The notes under the pieces are model-generated. The model had not been told where the DNA came from. It saw only the letters and a list, made by a program, of their open reading frames with translations, and did not search any database. Shown piece by piece: positions 39,213 to 47,530 of a stretch of DNA of 64,000 bases (positions are counted from its first letter, which is position 1; every line of letters starts with the position of its first letter). The stretch is from positions 682,001 through 746,000 of the forward strand of contig NZ_CP090949.1 of assembly GCF_023823125.1 (NCBI RefSeq), written 5' to 3'. The DNA comes from Erythrobacter aurantius. GTDB lineage: Bacteria; Pseudomonadota; Alphaproteobacteria; Sphingomonadales; Sphingomonadaceae. A program made the translations under genes and the position numbers.

Positions 39213-40808
39213 ATGCGCGGCGAAGCGCGCGAAAATTTCGACGTCCTCGTCATCGGTTCGGGGGCTGCCGGACTAACGGCGGCGCTCGAACTGGCGACCC
39301 GGCTCAAGGTGCTGGTGCTGGCCAAGGGTTCGCTCACCGGCGGTTCGACCGCCTGGGCGCAAGGCGGGATTGCCGCCGTGCTCGACGCGGGCGACACTTT
39401 CGAAAACCATGTGCGCGACACGATGATCGCGGGTGCGGGTCTGAATGACAGGGCCGCGGTCGAATTCGTGATTGAGCGCGCGCCCCGCTCGATTGACCGG
39501 CTGTGCGAACTGGGTGTGCCCTTCAACCGCGAAAGCGGTGATCTCCACCTCACCCGCGAAGGCGGGCATTCGCATCGCCGCATCGTCCATGTCGATGACG
39601 CGACCGGATGGGCGGTGCAGTCCGCGCTGCTGAAAGCGGCGGAGGCGAACCCCAATATCACCATGCTGGGCGGACGCACCTGCATCGACTTCATCACCGA
39701 TCGCCACCGCGAACAATATTCGGGCGCGGGCCATGTCTGGGGCGTCTATGCCCTGAACGAGGAAACCGGGCGGGTCGAACGCCACATCGCCCGCGCCACC
39801 GTGCTGGCCGCCGGGGGTGCCGGGCGCGTCTATCAATTCTCCACCGCCCCGCGCGGCGCGACGGGCGATGGTATCGCGATGGCATGGCGGGCAGGCGCGC
39901 GTGTCTCCAATATGGAGATGATGCAGTTCCACCCCACCTGCCTCTACAATCTCGAGGTCAAGAACTTCCTGATCACCGAAGCCGTGCGCGGCGAGGGCGG
40001 ACGGCTGTATCACCCGGAAACCGGCCACCGTTTCATGGCCGATTACGATCCGGAACGCATGGAGCTGGCCCCGCGCGACGTGGTGGCGCGCGCGATCGAC
40101 GATCAGATCAAGCGGTTTGGCCTCGATTACGTCCATCTCGACATCAGCCACCAGCCCGAAGACTTCGTGAAGGGCCATTTCCCGACGATCTACGAAAAGC
40201 TGCTGGGCCTAGGCATCGACATGACCAAGGGGCCGATCCCGGTCGTCCCGGCGCAGCATTACACCTGCGGCGGGGTTGTCGTCGGGCTGGATGCACGCAC
40301 CGATTTGCCCGGCCTGTGGGCGGCGGGCGAATGCACCGAAAGCGGGCTGCACGGCGCCAATCGCCTCGCGTCCAATTCCTTGCTCGAGTGTTTCGTGTTC
40401 GGCGAAGCGGCGGCGGACGATATCCTTGCCCGGTGGGATGCGCTGGAGGCTCCGCCCGCGATCCTGCCGTGGGACGAAAGCCGCGTGACCGATTCCGACG
40501 AAGAAGTCGTGATCAAGCAGAACTGGACCGAGATCCGCCGCTTCATGTGGAACTATGTCGGCATCGTGCGTACCACCAAGCGGCTTGAGCGGGCCAAGCA
40601 CCGGATCGAATTGTTGAAGCGCGAGGTCGAGGATTATTACGGCGCGTTCCGCGTCACCACCGACCTGATCGAGCTGCGCAACCTGATCGAAGCCGCCGAC
40701 CTGATCGTGAAAAGCGCGCTCGCCCGGCACGAAAGCCGGGGGCTGCATTACACGATGGATTATCCCGAGATGGCCGACGAGGCGAGAGATACGGTGCTGG
40801 TGCCGTGA
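39213..40808 (+). CDS. nadB: L-aspartate oxidase (NAD biosynthesis)
   Basis: FAD enzyme oxidising L-aspartate to iminoaspartate, the first step of de novo NAD synthesis. Motifs: FDVLVIGSGAAGLTAALELA, GGSTAWAQGGIAAVL, HFR-like QFHPTCLYN, DYVHLDIS, AQHYTCGGVVVGLDARTDLPG in parts, and ESGLHGANRLASNSLLECFVFG. From 39213 the protein has 531 residues, normal for NadB; ATGs at 39195 and 39153 are less likely. The quinolinate synthase and phosphoribosyltransferase genes are not adjacent. Confidence 0.95.
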   Translation: MRGEARENFDVLVIGSGAAGLTAALELATRLKVLVLAKGSLTGGSTAWAQGGIAAVLDAGDTFENHVRDTMIAGAGLNDRAAVEFVIERAPRSIDRLCELGVPFNRESGDLHLTREGGHSHRRIVHVDDATGWAVQSALLKAAEANPNITMLGGRTCIDFITDRHREQYSGAGHVWGVYALNEETGRVERHIARATVLAAGGAGRVYQFSTAPRGATGDGIAMAWRAGARVSNMEMMQFHPTCLYNLEVKNFLITEAVRGEGGRLYHPETGHRFMADYDPERMELAPRDVVARAIDDQIKRFGLDYVHLDISHQPEDFVKGHFPTIYEKLLGLGIDMTKGPIPVVPAQHYTCGGVVVGLDARTDLPGLWAAGECTESGLHGANRLASNSLLECFVFGEAAADDILARWDALEAPPAILPWDESRVTDSDEEVVIKQNWTEIRRFMWNYVGIVRTTKRLERAKHRIELLKREVEDYYGAFRVTTDLIELRNLIEAADLIVKSALARHESRGLHYTMDYPEMADEARDTVLVP

Positions 40809-41503
40809 GCCGGCTGCACACCGAAACGCACGCGATCGAGCGCATTGGCTGGCTGAGAGCCGCTGTACTTGGTGCCAATGACGGGATCGTTTCCACGGCA
40901 AGCCTGATGGTGGGCGTCGCCGGAGCTTCTGCTGGCAAGCCCGAAGTGCTGCTGGCTGGAGTCGCCGGTCTTGCCGCTGGCGCGCTGTCGATGGCGGCTG
41001 GCGAGTATGTCTCTGTCAGCTCGCAATCCGATACAGAGGCAGCGGACCTGGCGCGGGAGCGCACCGAACTTGCGACCCAGCCAGAGGCCGAACTCGCTGA
41101 ACTGGCCGGCATTTACGAAGCACGCGGACTGTCGCCCGATCTGGCACGGCAGGTGGCGGAGGAACTGACCGCGCATGACGCGCTTGCGGCGCACGCCCGC
41201 GACGAACTGGCAATCAACGATCTTACCCGCGCGCGGCCATTGCAGGCGGCGCTTGCCTCAGCGGCTACCTTTGCGATCGGTGCCGGCTTGCCGCTGCTGG
41301 TTGGACTGCTGGTGCCGACCGCGCAGCTGACTTTGGCTGTAGTGATTTCGTCCTTACTTGCGCTGGCGGTTCTGGGTGTCCTGGCTGCAAGAGCGGGGGG
41401 CGCGCCGGTATTACGCCCGGTGGCGCGGGTCGTGTTCTGGGGGGCGCTGGCAATGGCGGTCACCTTCGGTGTCGGGGCACTGTTCGGAACCGTGGTTGGC
41501 TAG
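40805..41503 (+). CDS. VIT family iron/manganese transporter
   Basis: A 232-residue membrane protein of the VIT1/CCC1 family. It has the N-terminal histidine-rich LHTETHAIERIGWLRA, ANDGIVSTASLMVGVAGA, AAGEYVSVSSQSDTE and a C-terminal set of three membrane helices. These proteins export or sequester Fe2+/Mn2+. It starts with a GTG overlapping the nadB stop by four bases, so it is translationally coupled to nadB. Confidence 0.92.
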   Translation: MSRLHTETHAIERIGWLRAAVLGANDGIVSTASLMVGVAGASAGKPEVLLAGVAGLAAGALSMAAGEYVSVSSQSDTEAADLARERTELATQPEAELAELAGIYEARGLSPDLARQVAEELTAHDALAAHARDELAINDLTRARPLQAALASAATFAIGAGLPLLVGLLVPTAQLTLAVVISSLLALAVLGVLAARAGGAPVLRPVARVVFWGALAMAVTFGVGALFGTVVG

Positions 41504-41580
41504 GCCGACTTGTCATGGTGGCGCAGGGCAAGGGCCTGTGTTCACCAACCATGCAGTCTTGCGGCAATAATCACTCTGCC

Positions 41581-42522
41581 ATGCTCACACCATTTCGCTC
41601 GATCATGCTGTGCTGTCTTGCATTTGCGCCGCCTGCTTTCGCCCAAAACTCCGCCCCTGACGTAGCCGCATCCCAAAATTCCATCGTTGTCACCGCGCAG
41701 CGTTCCGGTGCGCCGATGTGGACGATCGACACCGATAGCGGCACGATCATCCTCGTCGGTGAAATCCGCGCTGTTTCCAAATCGACCCCGTGGTTGCCGG
41801 ATCGGCTCAAGGAAGCGACGGCGGAATCGCAGCGGGTGATCCTGCGGGCGGCGCCGAAATTCTCTCCCGGGGACGTGCTGCGCCTGATCTTTCGCGGCGG
41901 GCGCTTTACCAAATTGCCCGATGGCGCGGTGGCGGCGGATTATCTCTCGCCCGATCAGCGCGCGCGGCTGGCGGCGCTGGAGGCGGAATATGATGTCGAT
42001 TACGATCGCCGTTCGCTGCTGATGACCAGCTTCGATCTGCTCGCCCGCCGGCTCGATTTCGATGACGAGACAACCGATGACGCCACCGATGTGGTGCGCA
42101 AGGCGGCGGACCGCGCCGATGTGCCGATCACGCGGCCCGAACGGTTCCGGGGCGAAGACCTGCTCGACAGCCTCGCCGAGGCGGACCCGGCGAGCCATAT
42201 CCCCTGCCTCGAAGCGGCGATGGGTGCGACAGAGGCGGGGCAGGAGATCATCCGCGCTCGCGGCGATGACTGGCGCAAGTTCGACATTCCGGCGGTGATG
42301 GACAATCCGCTGGAGGTCGCGCTGGGCCGATGCTGGCCGTGGGCGGACGATGAGCTGGGAGAGGAGATCCGCGGCCAGTGGGTCGGCATGATCACCGATG
42401 CCTCGCGCGAACCGGGGGTGACGCTTGCCGTGGTGCCGCTGCGGGTGCTGGCGGAGGAGGGCGGCGTGCTCGATCTGCTGGAGCAAGAAGGTTTCGTGAT
42501 CGGCGGCCCCGTCTGGCGCTGA
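41581..42522 (+). CDS. TraB/GumN family secreted protein
   Basis: A 313-residue exported protein with a signal peptide (MLTPFRSIMLCCLAFAPPAFAQ) and a TraB/GumN domain (APMWTIDTDSGTIILVGEIRA, WLPDRLKEATAES, and a C-terminal VTLAVVPLRVLAEEGGVLDLLEQEGF in parts). The family shares the haem-binding/EreA-ChaN-like fold; function in bacteria is unclear. The ATG at 41581 fits the signal peptide better than the start of the open frame at 41515. Confidence 0.85.
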   Translation: MLTPFRSIMLCCLAFAPPAFAQNSAPDVAASQNSIVVTAQRSGAPMWTIDTDSGTIILVGEIRAVSKSTPWLPDRLKEATAESQRVILRAAPKFSPGDVLRLIFRGGRFTKLPDGAVAADYLSPDQRARLAALEAEYDVDYDRRSLLMTSFDLLARRLDFDDETTDDATDVVRKAADRADVPITRPERFRGEDLLDSLAEADPASHIPCLEAAMGATEAGQEIIRARGDDWRKFDIPAVMDNPLEVALGRCWPWADDELGEEIRGQWVGMITDASREPGVTLAVVPLRVLAEEGGVLDLLEQEGFVIGGPVWR

Positions 42523-42660
42523 GTGCGGCCGCCCTCGGTATTGACGGTATTTTCGTGCGAGGCGTTCGCAAAAGCTTGCCATCCGGCGGCAAAGCCGCTT
42601 TGAAAGCTCCTACGCAATTACCACGCCCCGCAAGAGGGCGGATCGAGGAGCAACAACACT

Positions 42661-43566
42661 ATGCCGCACATCGGTGCGAACGGGCTTTCCTTGTTTTACG
42701 AGGATCACGGAAATCCCGAACATGAACCCATCCTGCTGGTCATGGGCCTTGGCGCGCAGCTGACGCTGTGGCCGGATGAATTCGTCGAGGCGCTGGTAGC
42801 GAAAAGCTATCGCGTGATCCGGTTCGACAATCGCGACATCGGCCTGTCCGACAAGATGGAAGGCGCGCGCGCTCCTTCGGTGCCATGGCAGGTGATCCGC
42901 CAGAAGCTCGGCTGGCCGGCCAAGGTGCCCTATACGCTGACCGACATGGCCGACGATGCCGCCGGGCTGCTCGATGCGCTCGACATTGCCCGCGCGCATG
43001 TCGTCGGCGCTTCGATGGGCGGAATGATCGCGCAGCTGATGGCGGTTCATCATTCGGACAAGCTGCTGTCGCTCACCTCGATCATGTCGACCACCGGCAA
43101 TCCCAAGCTGCCGCAGGCGGAAAAGCACGCGATCGAGGCGCTGACAGCGCCGCTCAAATCGCTGGACGAGGATGTGGTTGTCGAACACGGCATAAACATC
43201 GGCCGGAACATCGGCAGCCCCGGCTTCCCGCCCGATCCAGAGCGCCAGCGCGAGCGCGTGCTCGCCAGGGTGCGTCGCAGCGTCTACCCGCCGGGTCTGC
43301 CGCGCCAGCTCGCCGCGATCATCGCCGATGGCGATCGCCGCGCCCGCCTGTCGCGCATCACCACGCCAACGCTGGTGCTGCATGGCGAGGATGATCCGCT
43401 GGTCAAGCTGGAAGCGGGGCAGGACACGGCAAAGCACATTCCGGGTGCCAGGCTGGTGACGATCCCCGGCTGGGGCCACGATCTGCCGATCGAGCTGGTT
43501 GACCGGCTGGCGAACGAGATCGCGCTGCACGCCAAGGCGGCACGGGCGACCACTCCGCTGGACTGA
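42661..43566 (+). CDS. Alpha/beta hydrolase
   Basis: A 301-residue hydrolase: oxyanion region LVMGLGAQLTLWP, nucleophile elbow GASMGGMIA (Ser), acid and base in LHGEDDPLVK and WGHDLP (His). It belongs to the alpha/beta hydrolase group with aclacinomycin methylesterase-like members, which act on various esters. AGGAG precedes the ATG. It stands alone. Confidence 0.9.
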   Translation: MPHIGANGLSLFYEDHGNPEHEPILLVMGLGAQLTLWPDEFVEALVAKSYRVIRFDNRDIGLSDKMEGARAPSVPWQVIRQKLGWPAKVPYTLTDMADDAAGLLDALDIARAHVVGASMGGMIAQLMAVHHSDKLLSLTSIMSTTGNPKLPQAEKHAIEALTAPLKSLDEDVVVEHGINIGRNIGSPGFPPDPERQRERVLARVRRSVYPPGLPRQLAAIIADGDRRARLSRITTPTLVLHGEDDPLVKLEAGQDTAKHIPGARLVTIPGWGHDLPIELVDRLANEIALHAKAARATTPLD

Positions 43567-44125
43567 ACCGGGGTTCCACTGTCGAAGCCGTAGCGGCGGA
43601 AGGCTGGGGAAAGCCCGGTCTACCGCCGTTTGCCCGGCCGCGCGCAACGCAACAAAGTTGCTGCATGCAGGGCGAAAGATTCAACGGTTGATTCGAAAGA
43701 TTCAATCACCAAATTTTTCTTCACAGATTCAATTTGGGGCTTGCGCGACCCGCGACTCAGGCTTTCTCCACGCGTCGCGGCGTTGCAGCATGATAATACA
43801 CCGCCTTCGCATGTCGAATCGTGGTTAATCTGCCGTTGACCGGACTCCCGCGCTGATTCATCATCTGGTGGTTCGGTTCGCAATGGACCCCCCAAAGATA
43901 GTGATTTCTCTCACGCCCAAGCTTCTGATGCGAAGGCGCGACCGGGGGAGGAGTCGCTGACAAGTCTGGGGATGCGCTGTGGATCGGGGATAGGTCGATG
44001 GACAAGTCCGGGGGCAATCTGGGGCCAGTCTGTCGATGAATAGGTGCAGAACAGAATCGGAACATGGCGCGCTATCCGCTAAAAGGGATCGCCAGACCGA
44101 TTCGAAAGACGCGAACGGGGCTAAA
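43567..44125. promoter_or_regulatory. nrdA upstream region with eleven GANTC (CcrM) sites
   Basis: This 559-bp gene-free stretch contains GANTC at 43678, 43690, 43699, 43726, 43754, 43816, 43843, 43855, 43951, 44054 and 44099 (start positions). Eight fall within 182 bp. At this base composition about two would be expected. GANTC is methylated by CcrM in alphaproteobacteria and controls cell-cycle promoters. The repeats AGATTCAAT (43698 and 43725) and the AT-rich run AAATTTTTCTT (43711-43721) mark a likely promoter. No protein gene seen; a frame from 44036 leads into nrdA. Confidence 0.7.
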
Positions 44126-46144
44126 ATGGAATTCAAGGCAAGTGACGAAGTGCTGAGCGACGCAGAGACAGGCGCGCCAATCGCCACAGAAGAAAAGAAT
44201 GCAAAGGCCGTTACGATGGAAAAGCCCGACACCGGAAGCGACGCCCTGATCGCGGCAAAGAGTGCGGAAGCGCTCGGCAACGCGATGGCCGCAGCCGCCA
44301 AGGAGGCCGCCCAGCCCGACAGCAAGAAGATCAACGATCGCCGGTTCGACATCCAGACCGACGAATCGCGCGATGCCAACCTCACCGAATTCGGCAAGGA
44401 AACGCTGACTGATCGTTACCTGCTTCCCGGCGAGAAGTATCAGGATCTGTTCGCGCGCGTCGCCGATGCCTATGCCGACGATCAGGATCACGCGCAGCGC
44501 CTGTATGATTACATCTCGAACCTGTGGTTCATGCCCGCCACTCCGGTTCTTTCCAACGGCGGCACCAGCCGCGGCCTGCCGATCAGCTGCTACCTCAATT
44601 CGGTAGAGGACAGCCTCAACGGCATCGTCGGCACCTGGAACGAAAACGTCTGGCTCGCATCCAAGGGCGGCGGCATCGGCACCTATTGGGGCAATGTGCG
44701 CGGCATTGGCGAACCGGTGGGCCTCAACGGCAAGACCAGCGGCATCATCCCCTTCGTGCGGGTGATGGACAGCCTGACGCTGGCGATTTCGCAAGGCTCG
44801 CTGCGGCGCGGCTCGGCAGCGTGCTATCTCGACGTTTCGCACCCCGAGATCGAAGAGTTCCTCGAGATCCGCAAACCGTCAGGCGATTTCAACCGCAAGG
44901 CGTTGAACCTGCACCACGGCGTGCTGCTGACCGACGAGTTCATGCAGGCTGTGCGCGACGGGGCCGAATTCGAGCTGAAGTCGCCCAAGACCGGTGAAGC
45001 TCGTGGCAAGGTCGATGCGCGTTCGCTGTTCCAGAAGCTGGTCGAAACCCGGCTGGCCACGGGTGAACCCTACATCGTGTTCTCCGACACGGTGAACCGC
45101 ATGATGCCCAAGCATCACCGCGATCTGGGCCTGAAGGTTTCAACGTCGAACCTGTGCAGCGAAATCACCCTGCCGACCGGGATCGACCATCTCGGCAATG
45201 ATCGCACGGCGGTGTGCTGCCTGTCCTCGCTCAACCTTGAAAAGTGGGACGAGTGGAACGGCGACAAGCGCTTCATCGAAGACGTCATGCGCTTCCTCGA
45301 CAACGTGCTGCAGGATTACATCGACCGCGCGCCGGACGAGATGGCCCGCGCCAAATATTCCGCCGAGCGTGAACGTTCGGTCGGTCTCGGCGTGATGGGC
45401 TTCCACTCCTTCCTCCAGATGAAGGGGCTGGGTTTCGAAAGCGCGATGGCCAAGGCGCTGAACCTCAAGATGTTCAAGCACATCCAGGCCAAGGCATCCG
45501 AAGCGTCGATGCTGCTCGCACAGGAGCGCGGGCCGTGTCCGGATGCTGCCGAAATGGGCGCGATGGAGCGTTTCAGCTGCAAGATGGCGATCGCGCCGAC
45601 CGCGTCGATCAGCATCATTTGCGGCGGGACCAGCGCCTGCATCGAGCCGATCCCGGCAAATATCTACACCCACAAGACGCTGTCGGGATCGTTCATCGTC
45701 AAGAACCCGTATCTCGAAAAGCTGCTCGACAAGAAGTCGAAGAATTCGACCAATGTCTGGAACTCGATCCTCGAAAAGGGTGGATCGGTGCAGCATCTCG
45801 ATTTCCTCACGCCCGAGGAAAAGAGCGTGTTCAAGACCAGCTTCGAAATCGACCAGCGCTGGCTGCTCGAATTCGCTGCCGACCGTGCGCCCTATATCGA
45901 TCAGGCGCAGTCGCTGAACCTGTTCATTCCGGCTGACGTGGACAAGTGGGACCTGATGATGCTGCACTTCCAGGCATGGGAGAAGGGCATCAAGTCGCTC
46001 TATTACCTGCGTTCGAAATCGGTCCAGCGCGCAGGCTTTGCCGGCGGGGTCGAAGCCGACAACACATCGGACGCGGCCAAGATCGAACTGATGGCGCAGG
46101 CCGGCGAACAGACCGATTACGAGGAATGTTTGAGCTGCCAGTGA
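44126..46144 (+). CDS. nrdA: Class I ribonucleoside-diphosphate reductase, large subunit
   Basis: Reduces ribonucleotides to deoxyribonucleotides. The 672-residue protein has the catalytic barrel: PISCYLNSVEDSL (active-site Cys), GGIGTYWGNVRG, STSNLCSEITLP (second Cys and Asn/Glu of the mechanism), MAIAPTASISIICGGTSACIEP in parts, and the C-terminal redox pair ECLSCQ. I see no N-terminal ATP-cone motif; the first 80 residues are a charged, probably disordered segment. I use ATG 44126 (MEFKASDEVLSD); the frame is open to 44036. Its partner nrdB is 2.9 kb downstream, not adjacent. Confidence 0.95.
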   Translation: MEFKASDEVLSDAETGAPIATEEKNAKAVTMEKPDTGSDALIAAKSAEALGNAMAAAAKEAAQPDSKKINDRRFDIQTDESRDANLTEFGKETLTDRYLLPGEKYQDLFARVADAYADDQDHAQRLYDYISNLWFMPATPVLSNGGTSRGLPISCYLNSVEDSLNGIVGTWNENVWLASKGGGIGTYWGNVRGIGEPVGLNGKTSGIIPFVRVMDSLTLAISQGSLRRGSAACYLDVSHPEIEEFLEIRKPSGDFNRKALNLHHGVLLTDEFMQAVRDGAEFELKSPKTGEARGKVDARSLFQKLVETRLATGEPYIVFSDTVNRMMPKHHRDLGLKVSTSNLCSEITLPTGIDHLGNDRTAVCCLSSLNLEKWDEWNGDKRFIEDVMRFLDNVLQDYIDRAPDEMARAKYSAERERSVGLGVMGFHSFLQMKGLGFESAMAKALNLKMFKHIQAKASEASMLLAQERGPCPDAAEMGAMERFSCKMAIAPTASISIICGGTSACIEPIPANIYTHKTLSGSFIVKNPYLEKLLDKKSKNSTNVWNSILEKGGSVQHLDFLTPEEKSVFKTSFEIDQRWLLEFAADRAPYIDQAQSLNLFIPADVDKWDLMMLHFQAWEKGIKSLYYLRSKSVQRAGFAGGVEADNTSDAAKIELMAQAGEQTDYEECLSCQ

Positions 46145-46305
46145 TCGCCCGATTGCTGTCACTGCTGATAGAGGAAAGCCCCCGCGAACAGGTGTTCGTG
46201 GGGGCTTTTCTTTTGATCGGAGGGCTTTTGATCCTTCCGTTCATGCTGTCATACCTGATCCAGCTTGCGCAGTGGGTGCACTCGGGTTGGTCCCATCATG
46301 GCTGA
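46141..46305 (+). CDS. Possible 54-residue membrane peptide (doubtful)
   Basis: A frame from GTG 46141, overlapping the nrdA stop, to TGA 46303-46305 would encode an N-terminal polar part and one strong membrane helix (VGAFLLIGGLLILPFMLSYLI). However, the perfect nrdA terminator (46175-46214) lies inside it, which argues against translation. Listed with low confidence. Confidence 0.25.
   Translation: MIARLLSLLIEESPREQVFVGAFLLIGGLLILPFMLSYLIQLAQWVHSGWSHHG
46175..46214 (+). terminator. nrdA rho-independent terminator
   Basis: AAAGCCCCCGCGAAC (46175-46189) pairs with GTTCGTGGGGGCTTT (46194-46208), a 15-bp stem with one G-U pair and a 4-base loop, followed by TCTTTT. It begins 31 bases after the nrdA stop. 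This is the strongest terminator in the window. Confidence 0.9.
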
Positions 46306-46338
46306 TGGAAGATCGCTTGGCGGGCGACGCTCGGCCTG

Positions 46339-46440
46339 ATGTCGATAGCCTGCGGTTGGATCGCTCTGCTGGGTGCGGCCAAGCTGTCGGTCTATGGTCT
46401 CGTGCGCGCGGGGATCATGCATGATCCCTGGCAGTCATAG
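46339..46440 (+). CDS. Possible 33-residue membrane peptide (doubtful)
   Basis: ATG 46339 to TAG 46438-46440 encodes a short peptide with one hydrophobic helix (MSIACGWIALLGAAKLSVYG). No good ribosome-binding site. The frame is open upstream to 46306. It may be a real tiny gene or chance. Confidence 0.25.
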   Translation: MSIACGWIALLGAAKLSVYGLVRAGIMHDPWQS

Positions 46441-46518
46441 CCCGAAGGGATCTTTTTTCAGCGACCCCTAGTCCCGATTTTAAAGTGCATTAAGGGGCTC
46501 TACCTAACCGTCAGGTCT

Positions 46519-46878
46519 ATGAAAACACGCCAGTCTTCACGCAAGAAAATCAACTTGCCGGGCCGGTATATTTCCGGTTCGGGCGAATTGCAGGATGTCG
46601 TGCTGCGCGATCTTTCGCCCAGCGGCTGCCGTTTCGATCTCGGCTTGCGCCGACTGACGCAAGGGTCGCCACTGCAGATATATGTTGCGGGCACCGGGCC
46701 GCACCGGGGGATCGTCAAATGGGTTGCCGGCGGCGAGGCAGGGCTGGGCTTCCTCGTACCGCTGCCGGAAAGCCAGTTCGGCCGATTTCAATCGAGCCAC
46801 ATCCCCGACCCTGTCGATCGCAATATCGGCGTCGGCCTTGATGATATCGGCCAGATCAAGCCGCAGCGTTTCTGCTGA
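46519..46878 (+). CDS. PilZ domain protein
   Basis: A 119-residue protein with the c-di-GMP-binding PilZ signature in shortened form: RKKINLPGRYI at the N-terminus (the RxxxR-like arginine motif is RKK-x3-R) and LRDLSPSGCRFDL (the D/NxSxxG motif). A diguanylate cyclase is 0.6 kb away on the other strand, so it may be one of its effectors. Confidence 0.85.
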   Translation: MKTRQSSRKKINLPGRYISGSGELQDVVLRDLSPSGCRFDLGLRRLTQGSPLQIYVAGTGPHRGIVKWVAGGEAGLGFLVPLPESQFGRFQSSHIPDPVDRNIGVGLDDIGQIKPQRFC

Positions 46879-47005
46879 CACGCATGACCTGCGCCGCGCC
46901 GGGCGCAACCCCCTCGCACTTCGCTGAAAATTGTGCCAGTCTCCCGATCGGGATCAGAGACGGGCGCAGGCGTGGATCGCTGCGTCATCGACGGGAGTAC
47001 ACGAT

Positions 47006-47188
47006 ATGACGCCGCAACTCTGGATCGGCATAGCGGGCACGGTGTTCGCGCTCTTCTTCATTCTCAACGGGATGCGCCTGTCAAAAGGGCCCGAAGGCCA
47101 TGCCGCCAATGCCGGACGCCTGCACATCGTGATGGCGGGCACTTTCCTGCCGATCATGTGGATGGTGATCATGATGGGGTCGCTGTGA
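47006..47188 (+). CDS. Small two-helix membrane protein
   Basis: A 60-residue protein starting at 47006 behind GGGAG. It has two membrane helices (LWIGIAGTVFALFFILNGM and LHIVMAGTFLPIMWMVIMM) separated by a short polar loop rich in Gly/His. Its stop overlaps the GTG start of the next lipoprotein gene. No family recognised. Confidence 0.7.
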   Translation: MTPQLWIGIAGTVFALFFILNGMRLSKGPEGHAANAGRLHIVMAGTFLPIMWMVIMMGSL

Positions 47189-47475
47189 CGACAACAGTAA
47201 GAATATTGGGAGCGGCGGCGCTTGCGCTGCTGCTGTCCGCCTGTGCGAGCCAGATTGATGCCGGGCTTTCGTCCGGCCCGGATGTGCCGGGTTTCTGGTG
47301 GGGGCTGTGGCACGGCTTCATCTTCCCGTGGAGCTGGATCGGCTCGCTGTTTTCCGATGACATCGCGGTTTATGCGGTGCCGAACACCGGCGGCTGGTAC
47401 GATTTCGGGTTCTTCCTCGGCATTACCGTGCTGGGCGGGGGCAGCTTCTTCGGATCGAAGAAGCGTAACAATTAA
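47185..47475 (+). CDS. Small lipoprotein with C-terminal membrane helix
   Basis: A 96-residue protein starting with GTG 47185 (overlapping the previous stop). Lipobox LLSAC in residues 14-18 of the signal peptide. The mature part has GFWWGLWHGFIFPWSW, then GFFLGITVLGGGSFFGSKK, a pattern found in small sphingomonad lipoproteins of unknown role. Confidence 0.75.
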   Translation: MTTTVRILGAAALALLLSACASQIDAGLSSGPDVPGFWWGLWHGFIFPWSWIGSLFSDDIAVYAVPNTGGWYDFGFFLGITVLGGGSFFGSKKRNN

Positions 47476-47530
47476 CCCGCCGAGTGCGGCGGGAGGGGTG
47501 ATTAATCCGCCGGGCGCGGCGGGATGAATG
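47471..47530. repeat. Two tandem 30-bp units, each forming a hairpin and each supplying a stop codon
   Basis: Units 47471-47500 and 47501-47530 match at 24 of 30 positions. Each starts ATTAA and contains CCGCCG-n4/5-CGGCGGG, an inverted repeat. The TAA of unit 1 ends the plus-strand lipoprotein gene; the TTA of unit 2 is the stop of the minus-strand GGDEF gene. The pair probably also serves as a two-way terminator. Confidence 0.75.
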
